This document shows positions 6,769 to 16,401 of a stretch of DNA of 64,000 nt, piece after piece. Origin of the DNA: Sciscionella sediminilitoris (GTDB lineage: Bacteria > Actinomycetota > Actinomycetes > Mycobacteriales > Pseudonocardiaceae); contig NZ_JALM01000036.1 in assembly GCF_000737195.2 (NCBI RefSeq), forward strand, positions 120,814 to 184,813, written 5' to 3'. Numbering within the stretch: the first letter of the stretch is position 1; every line of letters begins with the position of its first letter. The notes under the pieces were generated by a model that saw only the letters and a program-made list of their open reading frames with translations, had not been told where the DNA came from and made no database searches. A program made the position numbers and the translations under genes.

Positions 6769-7545
6769 ATGAGCATCGATTTACTGCTGTTGACCTCGGA
6801 TCCCGAGCCGAACTCGGTGCTGCCCGCGCTCGGACTGCTCCCGCACGAGGTGAAAACCCTCGCTCCGGAGGTGTCCGCGCTGCTCGCGGCCGGTCCGCAC
6901 GATGCGGTGCTCGTGGACGCGCGTGCCGATCTCGCCTCGGCCAAGAGCCTGTGCAAACTGCTCAGTGCGAGCGGGGTCGAGGCGCCGGTGATCGCGATCG
7001 TCAACGAGGGCGGACTCGTCGCCATGAACGCCGAATGGGGCGTGGACGACATCCTGCTGCCCGCCGCGGGGCCCGCCGAGGTGGACGCCCGGCTGCGGCT
7101 GGTGCGTTCCCGTGGTGCCGCCGAGGCTCCGGACGGCGGGCTGATCAAGCTCGGCGAGCTGATGATCGACGAGAACACCTATTCGGCACGGTTGCGCGGC
7201 AAGATCCTCGACCTGACCTACAAGGAGTTCGAACTGCTCAAATACCTCGCGCAGCACGCGGGCCGGGTGTTCACCAGGGCCCAACTGCTCCAGGAGGTGT
7301 GGGGCTACGACTTCTTCGGTGGCACCAGGACCGTCGACGTGCACGTGCGGCGGCTGCGCGCGAAGCTGGGCCCCGAGCACGAGCAGATGATCGGCACCGT
7401 GCGCAACGTCGGCTACAAGTTCGTGCGCCCGCCGCGTGCCGGATCCCGGCGGGAACATGCCGAGCAGGCCGAACAGGAGGCCGATCAGGCGACTAGGAAC
7501 GCGTCCGAGGGCGCCCGGTTCCCGGTACTGCCGACTTTGCGGTAG
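6769..7545 (+). CDS. glnR: GlnR, OmpR-type nitrogen regulator
   Basis: A 258-residue OmpR/PhoB-type regulator: a receiver-like domain (about 1-115) and a winged-helix DNA-binding domain (about 128-225, with [12 protein letters not shown] and [11 protein letters not shown]). No histidine kinase is adjacent. In actinomycetes GlnR is an atypical orphan regulator of nitrogen genes and is followed by mshD, as here. Start at 6769 is supported by GAGGAG; an in-frame extension upstream crosses the promoter. The C-terminal tail ([13 protein letters not shown]) is low complexity. Confidence 0.85.
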   Translation: MSIDLLLLTSDPEPNSVLPALGLLPHEVKTLAPEVSALLAAGPHDAVLVDARADLASAKSLCKLLSASGVEAPVIAIVNEGGLVAMNAEWGVDDILLPAAGPAEVDARLRLVRSRGAAEAPDGGLIKLGELMIDENTYSARLRGKILDLTYKEFELLKYLAQHAGRVFTRAQLLQEVWGYDFFGGTRTVDVHVRRLRAKLGPEHEQMIGTVRNVGYKFVRPPRAGSRREHAEQAEQEADQATRNASEGARFPVLPTLR

Positions 7546-7555
7546 ATGTGGCACT

Positions 7556-8479
7556 GTGCCGATTAGCTGGGAAACAGAACTGACACAGGCCCGTTCCGTG
7601 CGGCTGCGCGAGCTGCTCGCCGCCATTTATGCCGCGGACGGGCGGCCGATGCTCACCGGATCGGGAATTCCCGATGAGATCAGGGCGGGCCGGAAATGCT
7701 TCGCCGAACGCGCGGACGGCACACTGCTCGGCTTCGCGTATTTCGAGGGTAGCCCGGACGCGTTCGGGCGCGCGGTCGCCGAACTGTTCGTGCATCCGGA
7801 ACACCGGAACACGGGGGTCGGCGAGGAGCTGACCGGTGCCTTGCTCGACGATGCCGGGATCGCCGCGGGGGACGGGGACGGCGACCGGTTGCGGGTCTGG
7901 TCGCACGGCGATCACCCGGCCGCGGCCGCGATCGCGCGCAATCGCGGGTTCACCAGGGCGCGCGAACTGCTGCGGATGCGGCTCGATCTGAGTGCCGCGG
8001 AACTGCCCGAACCCGTGCTTCCCGATGGGGCCCGGTTGCGCACCTTCGTGCCGGGTCGCGATGAACAGGCGCTCATCGAGGTGAACCGGCGCGCCTTCGA
8101 CTGGCATCCGGAGCAGGGTGAGCTCAGCGTCGCGGACCTGATGCGCGAGGAGAACGAGGACTGGTTCGACGCGGCCGGGTTCTTCCTCGCCGAGCGGGAT
8201 GAGCGGCTGATCGGGTTCCACTGGACGAAGGTGCACGAGCGGGTGGTCGCCGATGATTCGGGCGAACCGGTCGGCGAGGTCTATGTGGTCGGCGTGGACC
8301 CCGGCGCGCAGGGCGGCGGGCTCGGGCGGGCGCTGACCATCGCCGGATTGCGGCATCTCCGCCAGCGGGGATTACACACAGCGATGCTCTATGTCGAATC
8401 CGACAACCCCGCCGCGGTCCGGGTCTACGAGCGGATCGGGTTCCGGGTCTGGGATGTCGACGTGCAGTATTCCCACTGA
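7556..8479 (+). CDS. mshD: Mycothiol synthase
   Basis: A 307-residue protein with two tandem GNAT folds. The C-terminal one carries the acetyl-CoA loop GAQGGGLGRALT and the ending LYVESDNPAAVRVYERIGF; the N-terminal one has the weaker NTGVGEELTGALL. MshD acetylates Cys-GlcN-Ins in the last step of mycothiol synthesis. Length and its place after glnR and before the phosphate transporter fit the mycobacterial order. The GTG at 7556 begins 10 nt after the glnR stop. Confidence 0.88.
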   Translation: MPISWETELTQARSVRLRELLAAIYAADGRPMLTGSGIPDEIRAGRKCFAERADGTLLGFAYFEGSPDAFGRAVAELFVHPEHRNTGVGEELTGALLDDAGIAAGDGDGDRLRVWSHGDHPAAAAIARNRGFTRARELLRMRLDLSAAELPEPVLPDGARLRTFVPGRDEQALIEVNRRAFDWHPEQGELSVADLMREENEDWFDAAGFFLAERDERLIGFHWTKVHERVVADDSGEPVGEVYVVGVDPGAQGGGLGRALTIAGLRHLRQRGLHTAMLYVESDNPAAVRVYERIGFRVWDVDVQYSH

Positions 8480-8509
8480 ATGCGCTGGACTACGCGTTGT
8501 GACGGAGCC

Positions 8510-8525
8510 AGTGGGCTAGCCCACT
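8510..8525. other. 16-bp perfect palindrome
   Basis: AGTGGGCTAGCCCACT reads the same on both strands and lies 30 bp after mshD, just upstream of the PHO box. It could be an operator or the foot of an mshD terminator; there is no T-run after it. Confidence 0.35.
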
Positions 8526-8536
8526 CCGGGGCACGT

Positions 8537-8558
8537 ATTCACCGGTTGTTCACCTTCA
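8537..8558 (+). promoter_or_regulatory. PHO box upstream of pstS
   Basis: Two adjacent 11-bp direct-repeat units, ATTCACCGGTT (8537-8547) and GTTCACCTTCA (8548-8558), match the GTTCACC units bound by PhoP/RegX3-type regulators in actinomycetes. It lies about 90 bp upstream of the pstS start. RegX3 is encoded later in this window. Confidence 0.7.
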
Positions 8559-8646
8559 GCCCGGTTCGTGTCCATCGGCGATGCTTACTGTCCGTCGCAT
8601 ACGGTGCCGATGACCGCGGCACCCGATCCAGCAGTGGAGGAATCAG

Positions 8647-9762
8647 GTGAAGCTCAAGCGCCAATCGGCCGTGCTCGCGGTCGTCGCGGCGAGCGCGGTC
8701 ATGCTCGCCGCCTGCGGCTCGGACAACAACTCCGGCGCGGCGGGAGCACAGGCGGCCGGGAAATCGGCGAACGTGGCCTGCGGTGGCAAGAAGACCCTCA
8801 AGGCGAGCGGTTCGACCGCGCAGGCGAACGCCATGTCCCGGTTCACTCAGGCATTCGGGGCGACCTGTTCGGACCAGGACATCAACTACAACGGCAACGG
8901 GTCCGGCGCGGGCGTCAAGGAGTTCATCGGCAAGCAGACCGACTTCGCCGGTTCGGACTCCGCGCTCTCCGCGGAGAAGGGCGAGATCGAGAAGGCCAAG
9001 CAGCGCTGCGGTGCCCCGGCGTGGAACCTGCCGATGGTGTTCGGGCCGATCGCGATCACCTACAAGCTCGACGGCGTCAACGACCTCGCGCTGGACGGCA
9101 AGACGCTGGCCGGGATCTTCTCCGGCAAGATCACCAAGTGGAACGCCCCGGAGATCGCCAAGCTCAACGCGGGCAAGAAGCTGCCGGACCAGAAGATCAC
9201 CGTGATCTTCCGCAGCGACGAGTCCGGGACCACCGACAACTTCCAGAAGTACCTGAAGACGGCGGGTGGCTGGGACAAGGGCACCGGCAAGTCCTTCAAC
9301 GGTGGCACCGGTGAGGGCGCCAAGGGCAATGACGGCACCTCGCAGGCGCTGAAGAACGCCAAGGGCGGCATCACCTACAACGAGTGGTCCTTCGCCCAGG
9401 CCCAGAAGCTCAACGTGGCCAAGATCGTCAACTCCGGTGGCGGGCAGCCGGTGGAGCTGAACGCGGCATCCGCGGCGAAGGCCGTCGATGCGGCGAAGTT
9501 CAAGGACGAGAACAGCAAGGACCTCGAGCTGAACCTCGACTCGATCTACGGGACCAAGACCGCGGGCGCCTACCCGCTGATGCTGGCCACCTACGAGATC
9601 GCCTGCTCCAAGTACCCGGACGCGGACACCGGTAAGGCGGTCAAGGCCTTCCTCTCGGTCGCCGCGCAGGGTGGCCAGGAAGGGCTCGACCAGAACGGTT
9701 ACGTGAAGCTGCCCAAGCAGTTCTCGGACAAGCTGCTTGCCTCGATCAACGCTATCCAGTGA
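8647..9762 (+). CDS. pstS: Phosphate-binding lipoprotein PstS
   Basis: A 371-residue periplasmic-type binding protein with a lipoprotein signal; the lipobox LAAC puts the lipidated Cys at 23. The body has the phosphate-loop segments [19 protein letters not shown] and [11 protein letters not shown] typical of PstS. It captures phosphate outside the membrane for the PstCAB transporter. GTG start at 8647 with GGAGG at 8635-8639. The stop overlaps the pstC start. Confidence 0.95.
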   Translation: MKLKRQSAVLAVVAASAVMLAACGSDNNSGAAGAQAAGKSANVACGGKKTLKASGSTAQANAMSRFTQAFGATCSDQDINYNGNGSGAGVKEFIGKQTDFAGSDSALSAEKGEIEKAKQRCGAPAWNLPMVFGPIAITYKLDGVNDLALDGKTLAGIFSGKITKWNAPEIAKLNAGKKLPDQKITVIFRSDESGTTDNFQKYLKTAGGWDKGTGKSFNGGTGEGAKGNDGTSQALKNAKGGITYNEWSFAQAQKLNVAKIVNSGGGQPVELNAASAAKAVDAAKFKDENSKDLELNLDSIYGTKTAGAYPLMLATYEIACSKYPDADTGKAVKAFLSVAAQGGQEGLDQNGYVKLPKQFSDKLLASINAIQ

Positions 9763-10787
9763 CGATGCGCGATGAGGCCGTCTCCCGCCCTGCTGGTCAG
9801 GAGCGGGAGACGGGCAGCATGATGGGCGGCATGGGCGAGCAGGAACAAGAAGGCGGCGAGCGGCCGAAACGGGTCGGGGACCGGGTTTTCCGGTACCTGA
9901 CAACGACATCCGGTCTCGTGATCGTCGTGGCCATCGTGCTGATCGGGTTCTTCCTGCTGATCAAGGCAGTGCCCTCGCTGCTGGCCGATTCGACGAACTT
10001 CCTCACCGACTGGCGGTTCGACACCACGGGCGGCAAGCTCGCCTTCGGCATCCGGGACATGCTCGTGGTCACGGTGCTGTCCTCGCTGCTCGCCCTGGTG
10101 CTCGCGATGCCGATCTCGCTCGGTATCGCGCTTTTCCTCACCCAGTACGCCCCGCGCTCGCTCGCGCGGGGTTTCGGCTATCTCGTGGACCTGCTCGCCG
10201 CGGTGCCCTCGGTGGTGTTCGGCCTGTGGGGCGTGCTGGTGCTCGGCCCCGCGATCGAACCGGTGCAGCGCGCGCTGAACGCCGGGCTCGGCTGGTTCCC
10301 GCTGTTCTCCGATGGGAACGTCTCGCTCGCCGGTGGCGGGAACATCTTCACCGCGGGCGTGGTGCTTGCGGTGATGCTGCTGCCGATCATCACCTCGGTC
10401 ACCCGCGAGGTGTTCCGGCAGACCCCGGTCAACCAGATCGAGGGCGCCCTCGCGCTCGGGGCGACGAAATGGGAGATGGTGCGCACCACGGTGCTGCCGT
10501 TCGGGAAGAGCGGGTTCATCGCCGCCTCGATGCTCGGGCTCGGCCGCGCGCTCGGTGAGACGATCGCGGTGCTGATGATCCTGCACACCGCGACCTCGCC
10601 GTCCGGGTTCAGCTTCTTCGACGGCGGTTCCACCTTCGCCTCGAAGATCGCCTCGGCCGCATCGGAGTTCTCCGAACCGCTGCCGACGGGCGCGTTCATC
10701 GCGGCCGGGCTGGTGCTGTTCCTGCTGACGTTCGTGGTGAACGCGATCGCGCGCTCGATCGCCAAGCCGAAGAAGGAGAAGTCATGA
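9759..10787 (+). CDS. pstC: Phosphate ABC transporter permease PstC
   Basis: A 342-residue permease: a hydrophilic N-terminus of about 50 residues, then six membrane helices with the coupling loop [20 protein letters not shown]. It pairs with PstA to form the channel. The GTG at 9759 overlaps the pstS stop (GTGA); ATG at 9765 is an alternative. Its end overlaps pstA by four bases. Confidence 0.93.
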   Translation: MTMRDEAVSRPAGQERETGSMMGGMGEQEQEGGERPKRVGDRVFRYLTTTSGLVIVVAIVLIGFFLLIKAVPSLLADSTNFLTDWRFDTTGGKLAFGIRDMLVVTVLSSLLALVLAMPISLGIALFLTQYAPRSLARGFGYLVDLLAAVPSVVFGLWGVLVLGPAIEPVQRALNAGLGWFPLFSDGNVSLAGGGNIFTAGVVLAVMLLPIITSVTREVFRQTPVNQIEGALALGATKWEMVRTTVLPFGKSGFIAASMLGLGRALGETIAVLMILHTATSPSGFSFFDGGSTFASKIASAASEFSEPLPTGAFIAAGLVLFLLTFVVNAIARSIAKPKKEKS

Positions 10788-11689
10788 GCGTGACCGAGCT
10801 GGAGCGACCCGCGCGGCCACCGGTCTTCCATCACCTCTCCACCGGCCGTAAGGCGCGCAACCACCTGGCGACGGTGCTGGTCAGCCTCGCTTTCCTGATC
10901 GCGCTCGTGCCGCTGGTGTGGCTGCTGGCCACCGTGGTGGTCAAGGGCTGGCGCGCGCTCGTCTCCCCGGACTGGTTCACGCACTCGCTCAAGGGCGTGC
11001 TCCCGGACCAGTTCGCCGGCGGGATCTACCACGCGCTGTACGGATCACTGGCCCAGGCGCTGGTGTGCGCGGTGATCGCGGTGCCGATCGGCATCCTCGC
11101 CGCCATTTATCTGGTGGAGTACGGCCGCGGCTGGCTCGCCCGGCTGACCACGTTCATGGTGGACATTCTTTCCGGGGTGCCCTCCATCGTGGCCGCGTTG
11201 TTCATCTTCGCACTGTGGATTTCCACCTTTGGCCTGGAACAGTCCGCGTTCGCGGTCTCCCTCGCGCTCGTGCTGCTGATGCTCCCGGTCGTGGTGCGGT
11301 CCACCGAGGAAATGCTCCGGCTCGTTCCCCAGGAATTGCGCGAGGCCTCCTATGCGCTCGGTATTCCGAAATGGAAGACGATCGTGCGGGTCGTACTGCC
11401 CACCGCGCTTTCCGGGATCGTCACCGGCTCGATGCTCGCGCTGGCCAGGGTGCTCGGTGAGACCGCTCCGGTGCTCGTGCTCGTCGGGTACAGCCAGTCG
11501 ATCAATTTCAACATCTTCGACGGCAATATGACCTCGCTGCCGTTGTTCATCTACAACCAGTTCACCAATCCGACCGAGGCCGGGCAACTGCGGATCTGGG
11601 GTGCCGCGCTCACCCTGATCCTGCTTGTCATGCTGTTCAATCTGATCGCCACCGTGATCTCCCGGTTCTCCGCGATCAAGACGAAATAA
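10784..11689 (+). CDS. pstA: Phosphate ABC transporter permease PstA
   Basis: A 301-residue permease with six membrane helices and the coupling-loop segment [20 protein letters not shown]. It forms the membrane channel with PstC. Start ATG overlaps the pstC stop (ATGA), so translation is coupled. Confidence 0.93.
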   Translation: MSVTELERPARPPVFHHLSTGRKARNHLATVLVSLAFLIALVPLVWLLATVVVKGWRALVSPDWFTHSLKGVLPDQFAGGIYHALYGSLAQALVCAVIAVPIGILAAIYLVEYGRGWLARLTTFMVDILSGVPSIVAALFIFALWISTFGLEQSAFAVSLALVLLMLPVVVRSTEEMLRLVPQELREASYALGIPKWKTIVRVVLPTALSGIVTGSMLALARVLGETAPVLVLVGYSQSINFNIFDGNMTSLPLFIYNQFTNPTEAGQLRIWGAALTLILLVMLFNLIATVISRFSAIKTK

Positions 11690-11699
11690 GGGCACTGCG

Positions 11700-12476
11700 A
11701 TGGCGAAACGACTTGATGCCAAGGACCTGAACATCTACTACGGCAAATTCCAGGCCGTCGCGGATGTGACCCTCGCCGTGCCACCGCGCAATGTCACGGC
11801 GTTCATCGGCCCGTCCGGCTGCGGCAAATCCACCGTACTGCGCACGCTGAACCGGATGCACGAGGTCACGCCGGGCGCACGCGTCGAAGGCGAGGTGCTG
11901 CTCGACGGCGAGGACATCTACGCGGGCGGCGTGGATCCGGTGGATGTGCGGCGCACCATCGGGATGGTGTTCCAGCGGCCGAACCCGTTCCCCACGATGT
12001 CCATCAAGGACAACGTAATCGCCGGGCTGCGCCTGGCCGGGGTGCGGGACAAATCGCGGCTCGACGAAGTGGCCGAGCGGGCGCTGCGCGGGGCGAACCT
12101 GTGGAACGAGGTCTCGGATCGGCTCAACAAACCGGGTGGCAGCCTCTCCGGTGGTCAGCAGCAGCGGTTGTGCATCGCGCGGGCCATCGCCGTGCAGCCC
12201 GCCGTGCTGCTCATGGACGAACCGTGCTCCGCGCTCGACCCCATCTCCACCCTCGCGATCGAGGACCTCATCGCCGAGCTGAAGAAGGAGTACACGATCG
12301 TCATCGTCACGCACAACATGCAGCAGGCGGCGCGGGTGTCCGATCAGACGGCCTTCTTCAACCTGGCCGGGGTCGGCCAGCCTGGCAAACTCATCGAGAT
12401 CGATGACACCGAGAAGATCTTCTCCAACCCCGGCGAGCAGGCGACCGAGGACTACATCTCCGGTCGCTTCGGATAG
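11700..12476 (+). CDS. pstB: Phosphate ABC transporter ATPase PstB
   Basis: A 258-residue ABC ATPase: Walker [10 protein letters not shown] (37-45), signature [14 protein letters not shown] and Walker B LLMDEP. It energises phosphate uptake by PstCA. It starts 10 nt after pstA. No phoU follows; the next gene is convergent. Confidence 0.95.
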   Translation: MAKRLDAKDLNIYYGKFQAVADVTLAVPPRNVTAFIGPSGCGKSTVLRTLNRMHEVTPGARVEGEVLLDGEDIYAGGVDPVDVRRTIGMVFQRPNPFPTMSIKDNVIAGLRLAGVRDKSRLDEVAERALRGANLWNEVSDRLNKPGGSLSGGQQQRLCIARAIAVQPAVLLMDEPCSALDPISTLAIEDLIAELKKEYTIVIVTHNMQQAARVSDQTAFFNLAGVGQPGKLIEIDDTEKIFSNPGEQATEDYISGRFG

Positions 12477-12489
12477 AGCGGACTATCCG
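12470..12489. terminator. Hairpin shared by convergent pstB and espG-1 ends
   Basis: CGGATAG (12470-12476) and CTATCCG (12483-12489) form a 7-bp stem with a 6-nt loop that contains both stop codons. There is no T-run, so it may be a weak bidirectional terminator. Confidence 0.35.
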
Positions 12490-13205
12490 CGCAGGTGCTC
12501 GGCCAGCATCGCGTCCGTGCCGGGCGCGCTGCTGACCCAGCCGTCCTTGTTCACCACGAACCAGCGCCCCTCCTGCTCGAAGTCCACGACCACCACGGGG
12601 TTCCCGGCGGGCGGGTACAGGTAGATGACCCCGATCCGCGGCTTGCTCATCAGCTCGACATAGCGGTCCGCGTCCGTCGCGGTCACATTCGCCGAAACCA
12701 TGATGCTGCCCTCGGAGGAGGACTGCCGTGCCGCCCTGCGTCCCTCCTCGGTGAGCTCGTCCTCGCGGAAGGTCAGCGACTTCCCGTTCCCCGGGGTATA
12801 GCGCGGAATCCGGCTCAGCAGCGCGGGAATCGCCTGTGCCGCGGGGATCGGGGCCAGGTGCAGCAGGCGGTCGTCCAGGGTGGCGAGGATCGCCTGCTCA
12901 CCGTCGAGCGCCACCAGCGTGCCCTCGCCGTGCGGGTGATCCGGAGTGATGATCATCGCCGCGTAGCGCTGCCGCAACCGCGCCAGCCTGCGCAGCGTGT
13001 CCTCCAGGTCCGGGTGCACCTGGTCGCCCTTGGCCAGGCCCGCCTGGTTGAGCTCCGCGAACGCCTGCCTGGCCAGTGCCGCACCGTTGTCCATGGTGCG
13101 CAGCGGATAGTGGATCGCGATCGAGGTCGGCATCACGCCGAGACTCGCCCGCTCCCAGAGCACCTCATAAGCCGCATGGGAGAGGGAAACAGGTCCTCTG
13201 AGCAC
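12483..13205 (-). CDS. EspG-family ESX chaperone, module 1
   Basis: A 240-residue protein starting MLRGPVSLSHAAYEVLWERA. EspG proteins are cytosolic chaperones that bind ESX/type VII substrates. It aligns along its full length with the module 2 EspG at 15664-16398: both share LSHAAYEVLWERA or a close variant, IAIHYPLRT, HPHGEG and the ending with a Gly-Trp segment and APGTD. It follows the candidate substrate gene by 1 nt. GTG start. Confidence 0.8.
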   Translation of the reverse strand: MLRGPVSLSHAAYEVLWERASLGVMPTSIAIHYPLRTMDNGAALARQAFAELNQAGLAKGDQVHPDLEDTLRRLARLRQRYAAMIITPDHPHGEGTLVALDGEQAILATLDDRLLHLAPIPAAQAIPALLSRIPRYTPGNGKSLTFREDELTEEGRRAARQSSSEGSIMVSANVTATDADRYVELMSKPRIGVIYLYPPAGNPVVVVDFEQEGRWFVVNKDGWVSSAPGTDAMLAEHLRG

Positions 13206-13206
13206 A

Positions 13207-14529
13207 TCAGCCGCCGATTACCGGTGGCGCCGTCGGTGGCAGATCCCCGACGATCTCGTCGCCGTGTTCCTCGGTGATCAGGTACGAGGGAGTCTCGTGC
13301 TCCTCGTCCTCCTTCTTGTTGCCGCCACGGCCGCCCAACGGTGCACCGCCTCCTGCGCCGCCACGTCCGGCGCCCGCACCGGCACCACGGCCACCGGCCG
13401 CGCCCTCCTCGCCGAGCGCGCCACCGGAAGCGGCACCCGAACGCGGGCCCGCGCCGGACATACCGCCGCGGCCGAGACCGCCACCCGAGCCGCCGCGCGT
13501 CGAATCGCCGCCCATGCCCGCGCCCATACCGGCACCCATTCCGGCGCCGCCGAGCGCGCCGAGCCCGCCGAGGTCCGAACCACTGCCGGAGCGCGAATTC
13601 GAGCCGTAGCCCGGAAGACTCGAGTTCCACGAATTGCCGAGTCCCGAATCGCCACCGCTGGACGTGTCCGTCTGACCCGGCAGCGGCACACGCGGGTCAC
13701 CACTGCCGATCGGCGGAACATCGGGCGGGATCGAGCCCGGACCACCGGGTCCGTTCGGGCCGCCACCCGAGCCGCCCGGGAGCGAAGGACTGTGTCCCGA
13801 AGGAACATGACCGCCGGACGGAGGTGGTGCTCCCGGAGTCGGGTTCGTCGAGTAGCCCTGGCCGCCGTTGTGCCCGCCACCCGGGCCGCCCGTGCCCGGA
13901 TCCACCCCGCCGTTGTGCCCGCCGCCCGGCGTGCGATTCGGGTTGTAGATCTCCAGATTCGCGAACGTGTCCACCGGAGGCTGGCCCTGACCCGGCATCG
14001 CCCCGGCCAGCGACTGACTCTGCGAACCGTAACTCTGGAACGTCAGCTTGTTCAGCGAATTCGCCTTGTTCCACGAATCCCCGTCGTTCCAGGGATCCGA
14101 GTCCTTCCAGAACGCGAGTGTGCCGCCCGCCTTGTCCCAGAACCCAGGCGGCTTCTCCGGCATTTCCTCGAGCTGGCCGGAATAGGTCTTGAACCCCTCG
14201 CCCTGTTGGTCCGTCATGATGTTGTAGGTCGACATATCGCTTTGCCGCGAGTTCACGCGGTCGATGAACGGCTGCGCTGCTTTGTGTGCGGCGTCGCCAC
14301 CGTCGCCTCGGACACCCGACGCGATCGCGTTCTGATACTTCTTCAGGAGGTCGAGAACCTCGTCGTGGCCGTCTGCTATCTCCTTGGCGGTGCGCGCGGC
14401 GTCATGCAGGGAGCCTGGTCCGTTGACGTTCTTCCGCATCTGATTGAAGATGTCGCCGCCGGTCGCGTCCTGACGAATCCCAGTATCGATATTCGTGTTG
14501 ACCGGAGCCTCCGGTTTCTCACCAGCCAT
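13207..14529 (-). CDS. Candidate ESX substrate with Gly/Pro-rich middle, module 1
   Basis: A 440-residue protein. The N-terminal 190 residues are helical and PPE-like in length, ending at the conserved block FANLEIYNPNRTPGGG; then about 200 residues rich in Gly, Pro and Ser; then the conserved tail LITEEHGDEIVGDLPPTAPP. N-terminal block and tail are shared with the module 2 protein while the middle differs. Adjacent EspG suggests type VII export. The ATG at 14529 is chosen: it follows the previous stop by 1 nt and has GGGGG upstream, an arrangement repeated in module 2; ATG at 14544 is possible. Confidence 0.7.
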   Translation of the reverse strand: MAGEKPEAPVNTNIDTGIRQDATGGDIFNQMRKNVNGPGSLHDAARTAKEIADGHDEVLDLLKKYQNAIASGVRGDGGDAAHKAAQPFIDRVNSRQSDMSTYNIMTDQQGEGFKTYSGQLEEMPEKPPGFWDKAGGTLAFWKDSDPWNDGDSWNKANSLNKLTFQSYGSQSQSLAGAMPGQGQPPVDTFANLEIYNPNRTPGGGHNGGVDPGTGGPGGGHNGGQGYSTNPTPGAPPPSGGHVPSGHSPSLPGGSGGGPNGPGGPGSIPPDVPPIGSGDPRVPLPGQTDTSSGGDSGLGNSWNSSLPGYGSNSRSGSGSDLGGLGALGGAGMGAGMGAGMGGDSTRGGSGGGLGRGGMSGAGPRSGAASGGALGEEGAAGGRGAGAGAGRGGAGGGAPLGGRGGNKKEDEEHETPSYLITEEHGDEIVGDLPPTAPPVIGG

Positions 14530-14530
14530 G

Positions 14531-15163
14531 TCACGAACCCCCATTCTTCATCGTCTTTGTGGCACTCAGTGCTACCTGCTTGGTGTCGTCACAGGGATTG
14601 CCACCCGGCGGTTCCTGAATCAACACATTGACTGCATCATGGTCGTTCATGCCGAGTGCATAGCTGCAGGATCCACTCGACACTTGCGTTTTGTCGTCTT
14701 CTATCAAGACTGACGGGAAACCATTGACTGGTGACTGTGGCTCGAACCGGGAGTAGTAGCCCTTTTTCTTGCTCATGTTGTACAAGTCGCTGAGGCCACC
14801 GGAATTGGGTATGAACGTGAGATTGACCTGCACGCCTTCGGCGCCGCCATTGCCCCAGGTGCATTGTGGTCCGGTGGACCCGTGTGGCTCGGACTTGGTT
14901 CGTCCCTGCACGCCCAGGGTTTGTAGTTGGCTCGCGGTGAGAACGTTGCAGGGGGCGGACTTGAACTTTGAGACATCGACTGGGTTCGGGACCTTGGGGG
15001 CTCCGTCGTGCGGCAGCGTCGCCTGCCCGCCGTTGCCGGACGAGGGCGGCGATGAGCCATCCGCTCCCGGTTTACCGGCGGTGGCGCTGCTGCAGCTGGT
15101 CGCGAAGAGTGCGATGGCCGCGAGGGATACCCCGGCGGCCGCCGTGCGAAGTCGTGCCGTCAT
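14531..15163 (-). CDS. DUF3558 lipoprotein, module 1
   Basis: A 210-residue lipoprotein with signal peptide ending FATSC, so the lipidated Cys is at 24. The mature part has DVSKFKSAPCNVLTASQLQTL, GPQCTWGN and a late Cys, the three-cysteine layout of DUF3558, a family common in Pseudonocardiaceae and Mycobacteriales. Start overlaps the upstream stop (ATGA). Function unknown; co-transcription with an ESX-like substrate suggests an envelope partner. Confidence 0.8.
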   Translation of the reverse strand: MTARLRTAAAGVSLAAIALFATSCSSATAGKPGADGSSPPSSGNGGQATLPHDGAPKVPNPVDVSKFKSAPCNVLTASQLQTLGVQGRTKSEPHGSTGPQCTWGNGGAEGVQVNLTFIPNSGGLSDLYNMSKKKGYYSRFEPQSPVNGFPSVLIEDDKTQVSSGSCSYALGMNDHDAVNVLIQEPPGGNPCDDTKQVALSATKTMKNGGS

Positions 15164-15576
15164 CGCTGCATCCTACGAAGGTTGTCCGCGTTGGCGTGCT
15201 CGGTCTCGTGGTGATTGTCCAAGGTTGCCTTCAACTCCTGGTACATGGCGCGAAGACCGTTGATGTCCTGCAGGATCTCGTCGCGCTTCTGTAAGCCAAC
15301 GTTCTTGGCGACCTGGGAGAAGCCATCGCTGGGATTCTCGTTACCGGGCTTCTGGATTCTTTGGAAATTGATGCTCTTGCGGTAGGACTCCTGGAGTTTC
15401 TCGATCGCCTGGTCCAGGTACGACAGTGCCTGCCCCGCCTCGGCCGGGTCCACGTAGAGCTTCTTGCCGGAGGCATGCGGTGGCGGAGCGCCACCTGGCT
15501 GCTGCGCTGGTGGTGCCTGTTGCGCTTGCGGCTTCGGGTCCGCCCCGCCTAGTCGGTGCCCGTCCTCGTCGGCCAT
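15160..15576 (-). CDS. Small helical protein, ESX-associated, module 1
   Basis: A 138-residue protein: a Pro/Gln-rich N-terminus (QAQQAPPAQQPGGAPPP), then two long helices of the type in WXG100-like proteins, ending HHETEHANADNLRRMQR. No WXG motif is visible. Paralogous to 18217-18633. First gene of module 1, with a GAGGGG ribosome site. Exact family not recognised. Confidence 0.65.
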   Translation of the reverse strand: MADEDGHRLGGADPKPQAQQAPPAQQPGGAPPPHASGKKLYVDPAEAGQALSYLDQAIEKLQESYRKSINFQRIQKPGNENPSDGFSQVAKNVGLQKRDEILQDINGLRAMYQELKATLDNHHETEHANADNLRRMQR

Positions 15577-15608
15577 CCCTGTTCCCCTCGCTTGTATCGA
15601 ACATATGC

Positions 15609-15637
15609 ATATTAGCGCCGTGGTTACTCTCGGACAA
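15609..15637 (-). promoter_or_regulatory. Candidate promoter of ESX module 1
   Basis: On the minus strand TTGTCC (15632-15637) and TAATAT (15609-15614) are spaced by 17 bp, about 35 bp upstream of the first module 1 gene. The -10 overlaps a perfect ATATGCATAT palindrome (15603-15612). Confidence 0.55.
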
Positions 15638-15663
15638 CGCGTTCTGGGCGGTGCAGGCGGTGC

Positions 15664-16398
15664 TCAGTGCGTGTCCTCCGGTCGGACGCACAGCAGGTCA
15701 GTGAGGTTCCCATCGGTTCCGGGCGCGGTCGTTATCCAGCCGTTGTCGTTGTGCACGAGCCAGCGTCCTCGGGATTCGAGGTCGACGATCACGATCGGTT
15801 GCCTTACCGGTCGGTATAGGTAACTGAGTCGGCGTCGTGGTCTTCGCATGAGGTGGAGGTAGCTGTCCGCTTGGGTGGCCACGGTGTTCGGCGGCACGAG
15901 GATGCTGTCCTGCTCGCCTCGCGGCTGGACGTGCCCGTCTGCGCTGAGTTCGTCCTCGTGGAAGACCAGGGATTTTCCCTGCCCCGGCGGTGCTGCCGGT
16001 AGCTCGGCGAGCAGTGTCGGGATCGCTATGTCGATGGACAGGGACCGGATGTGCAGGTGTTCCTCGTCGAGGGTGGCGAGGACAGCAGCGGGATCATCGA
16101 TCGCGAGCAGGGAGCCTTCGCCGTGCGGATGGTCCCTGGTGATGATCATGAGTGCGTACCGCCGCGGTGCGCGGGCGAGCCGGCGCAGGGCGGCGATGAG
16201 TTCGGGATGCGGTTCGGTGTCCTCGGCGAGGCCGCTCGCGGCGAGTTCGGTGAAGGCCTCACGGGCGAGGGTTGCGCCGTTGGCAAGGGTGCGCAGTGGA
16301 TAGTGGATCGCGATCGAGGCCGGCATCGCGCCCAGTTCGGCTCGTTCCCACAGCACCTCGTAGGCGGTGTGGGAGATCGACATCGTCCCCCGCGCCAT
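15664..16398 (-). CDS. EspG-family ESX chaperone, module 2
   Basis: A 244-residue paralogue of the EspG at 12483-13205, starting MARGTMSISHTAYEVLWERA and sharing IAIHYPLRT, DHPHGEGSLLAID and WITTAPGTDGNL. Expected to bind the substrate encoded just upstream, whose stop lies 3 nt before. Last gene of module 2, 87 bp before module 1 begins. Confidence 0.8.
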   Translation of the reverse strand: MARGTMSISHTAYEVLWERAELGAMPASIAIHYPLRTLANGATLAREAFTELAASGLAEDTEPHPELIAALRRLARAPRRYALMIITRDHPHGEGSLLAIDDPAAVLATLDEEHLHIRSLSIDIAIPTLLAELPAAPPGQGKSLVFHEDELSADGHVQPRGEQDSILVPPNTVATQADSYLHLMRRPRRRLSYLYRPVRQPIVIVDLESRGRWLVHNDNGWITTAPGTDGNLTDLLCVRPEDTH

Positions 16399-16401
16399 GT
16401 G

